Part shown: positions 63,095-64,000 of the stretch, one piece after another
Numbering within the stretch: position 1 is the first letter of the stretch
Layout: the number at the start of each line of letters is the position of its first letter
Assembly: GCF_902686445.1 (NCBI RefSeq)
Contig: NC_062219.1
Span: 114,143,160 to 114,207,159, forward strand
Length of the DNA stretch: 64,000 bases
Direction of reading: 5' to 3'
From: Sciurus carolinensis
Taxonomy: Eukaryota; Chordata; Mammalia; Rodentia; Sciuridae
Notes under the pieces: generated by a model
Database searches by the model: none
Seen by the model: only the letters and a program-made list of their open reading frames with translations
What the model was told of the DNA's origin: nothing
Position numbers and translations under genes: made by a program

Positions 63095-63565
63095 CTGACT
63101 CTAAGGCCCTCTGCTGTGGAACAAACCACACAAAACTTGGTGGCTTAAAACGAGTTTAGAATCTCTTCCATTTTTGTGGGTGACTGGGCTCAGCTGAGCG
63201 GTTCTTGCTTAGGGTCTCTCATGTGGCCCACATGGCCACTGGGCCTGGAGTCACCTGAAAGTAGGCGGAGTAGTCCCCACTGTCCGCTTCTCTCCTGTGA
63301 CCAGCATCTCAGTGGGGGTGGAGGCAACAGCTGGGCTCGTGATCAGGTGCCTCTTTTTCTCTTTCCTTTTCGTCCCTCTCCATGACTGGCTTGGGCTACC
63401 TCACCATGTGGTGGGCTGAGGGTAGTGGGTTACTTAGTGGTGCCTGACAATGACACGTCAGGAGGCCCATGCAGAAATTGCAAGTTTTTTTCTGGCCTAG
63501 CCTGGGAAGTCACACAATGTCACTTTTGCCACATGATCACAGGTCATCCCAGATTTAACATGAGA
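63095..63565 (-). mobile_element. MLT1-type LTR (ERVL-MaLR)
   Basis: 'ggaacaaaccacacaaaact', 'tggtggcttaaaacgagttt' is the reversed MLT1 end. 'gaagtcacacaatgtcactt' fits the opposite side. LTR only. Confidence 0.7.
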
Positions 63566-63700
63566 GAGGCCAGTTCTACACAGGGGCATGGAATTGAGGA
63601 GGCACACTGTTCAGGAGCCAGTGGGACCTGAGACTGAACCTGGGCTGGCTTTGCTCCTGTGGACTCTGGCTTCCTTGGTGGCTCCAGAAAGATACTGCAG

Positions 63701-63886
63701 TCAGACATGGTGGCGCGTGCCTTTGATCCCAGCAACTCTGGAGACTGAGGAGGGAGGATCGAAAGTTAAAGTTCAGCCTCGGCAACTTAGTGAGACCCTG
63801 TCTAAAAATAAAAAATAAAAAGGATTGGGTATGGGATGTAGTTAAGTGGCAAAGTGCCCCTGGGTTCAAGTCTCAGTACCAAAAAA
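63701..63886 (+). mobile_element. B1-dID SINE
   Basis: 'catggtggcgcgtgcctttg', 'agaccctgtctaaaaataaa', 'gtatgggatgtagttaagtg', 'agtctcagtacc'. Confidence 0.92.
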
Positions 63887-63905
63887 GAAAGAGAGAGATA
63901 ATGCT

Positions 63906-64000
63906 ATTTGGGCACATCGGTGCCCACCTGTGATCCTAGCTACTCAGGAGGTTGAGGCAGACGGATCACAAGTTTGAGGCTGGCATGGGCAATTTAGGCA
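63906..64000 (+). mobile_element. B1-type SINE, cut by window end
   Basis: 'gcccacctgtgatcctagct', 'actcaggaggttgaggcaga' and 'gaggctggcatgggcaattt' are the B1 half. The remainder lies beyond the window. Confidence 0.9.

Overview
The window is mammalian nuclear DNA, almost certainly from a squirrel-family rodent (Sciuridae). The main evidence is its retroposons. About 30 copies are B1+ID dimeric SINEs of the B1-dID/MEN type: a B1 half, an A-rich linker, then an ID half with the phrase 'ggctggggatgtggctcagtgg' in many variants, ending in 'agtacc' plus an A-rich tail. Others are ID monomers, and four are a longer ID variant with an extra tail. One insertion resembles the 3' end of squirrel L1. 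Beneath these lies an old layer shared by all placental mammals: MIR, L2, L1ME and MLT1.

I could not support any protein-coding exon, tRNA, rRNA, snRNA or miRNA gene. All long open frames lie in CpG-rich DNA, where stop codons are rare, or run through identifiable transposon copies. The window is therefore intergenic or deep intronic, and I cannot name the locus. Family names come from recalled consensus sequences and were not checked with RepeatMasker.

Layout: 1-13.4 kb is MIR/L2 debris with SINEs, including two adjacent L2 copies at 3.66-5.56 kb, each hit by a SINE. 13.5-15.2 kb is an orphan CpG island, followed by a repeat-free AT-rich block (15.36-15.77 kb). 16-23.5 kb is repeat debris with a possible LTR at 21.6-22.0 kb. 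23.9-24.5 kb is a GATA-motif element beside GACA and CA tracts. 25-33.8 kb alternates MIR/L2 and SINEs with repeat-free blocks at 26.8-27.4 and 30.5-30.9 kb. 34.5-40.8 kb is transposon-dense (old repeat, L1ME minus, L2, L1ME plus, MLT1, many SINEs). 41.5-42.3 and 43.9-45.25 kb hold repeat-free GC-rich DNA, including a second CpG island and a TAAT-rich block. 47.4-47.9, 51.0-51.4, 52.4-52.6, 58.5-59.0, 59.9, 60.5-60.7 and 62.2-62.35 kb are further repeat-free blocks. The window ends in L2, MLT1 and SINEs.

My interpretation is a non-coding regulatory domain: repeat-free blocks with homeodomain-, GATA-, SOX/FOX- and MEF2-like motifs, plus two CpG islands that could be promoters of non-coding transcripts or of an unseen gene. 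Conservation was not tested, so the regulatory calls are inference. No unusual protein or RNA system was found. The best leads are the orphan CpG islands with their AT-rich neighbours, a long ID-SINE variant with an L1-like tail, and several retroposon insertion oddities.
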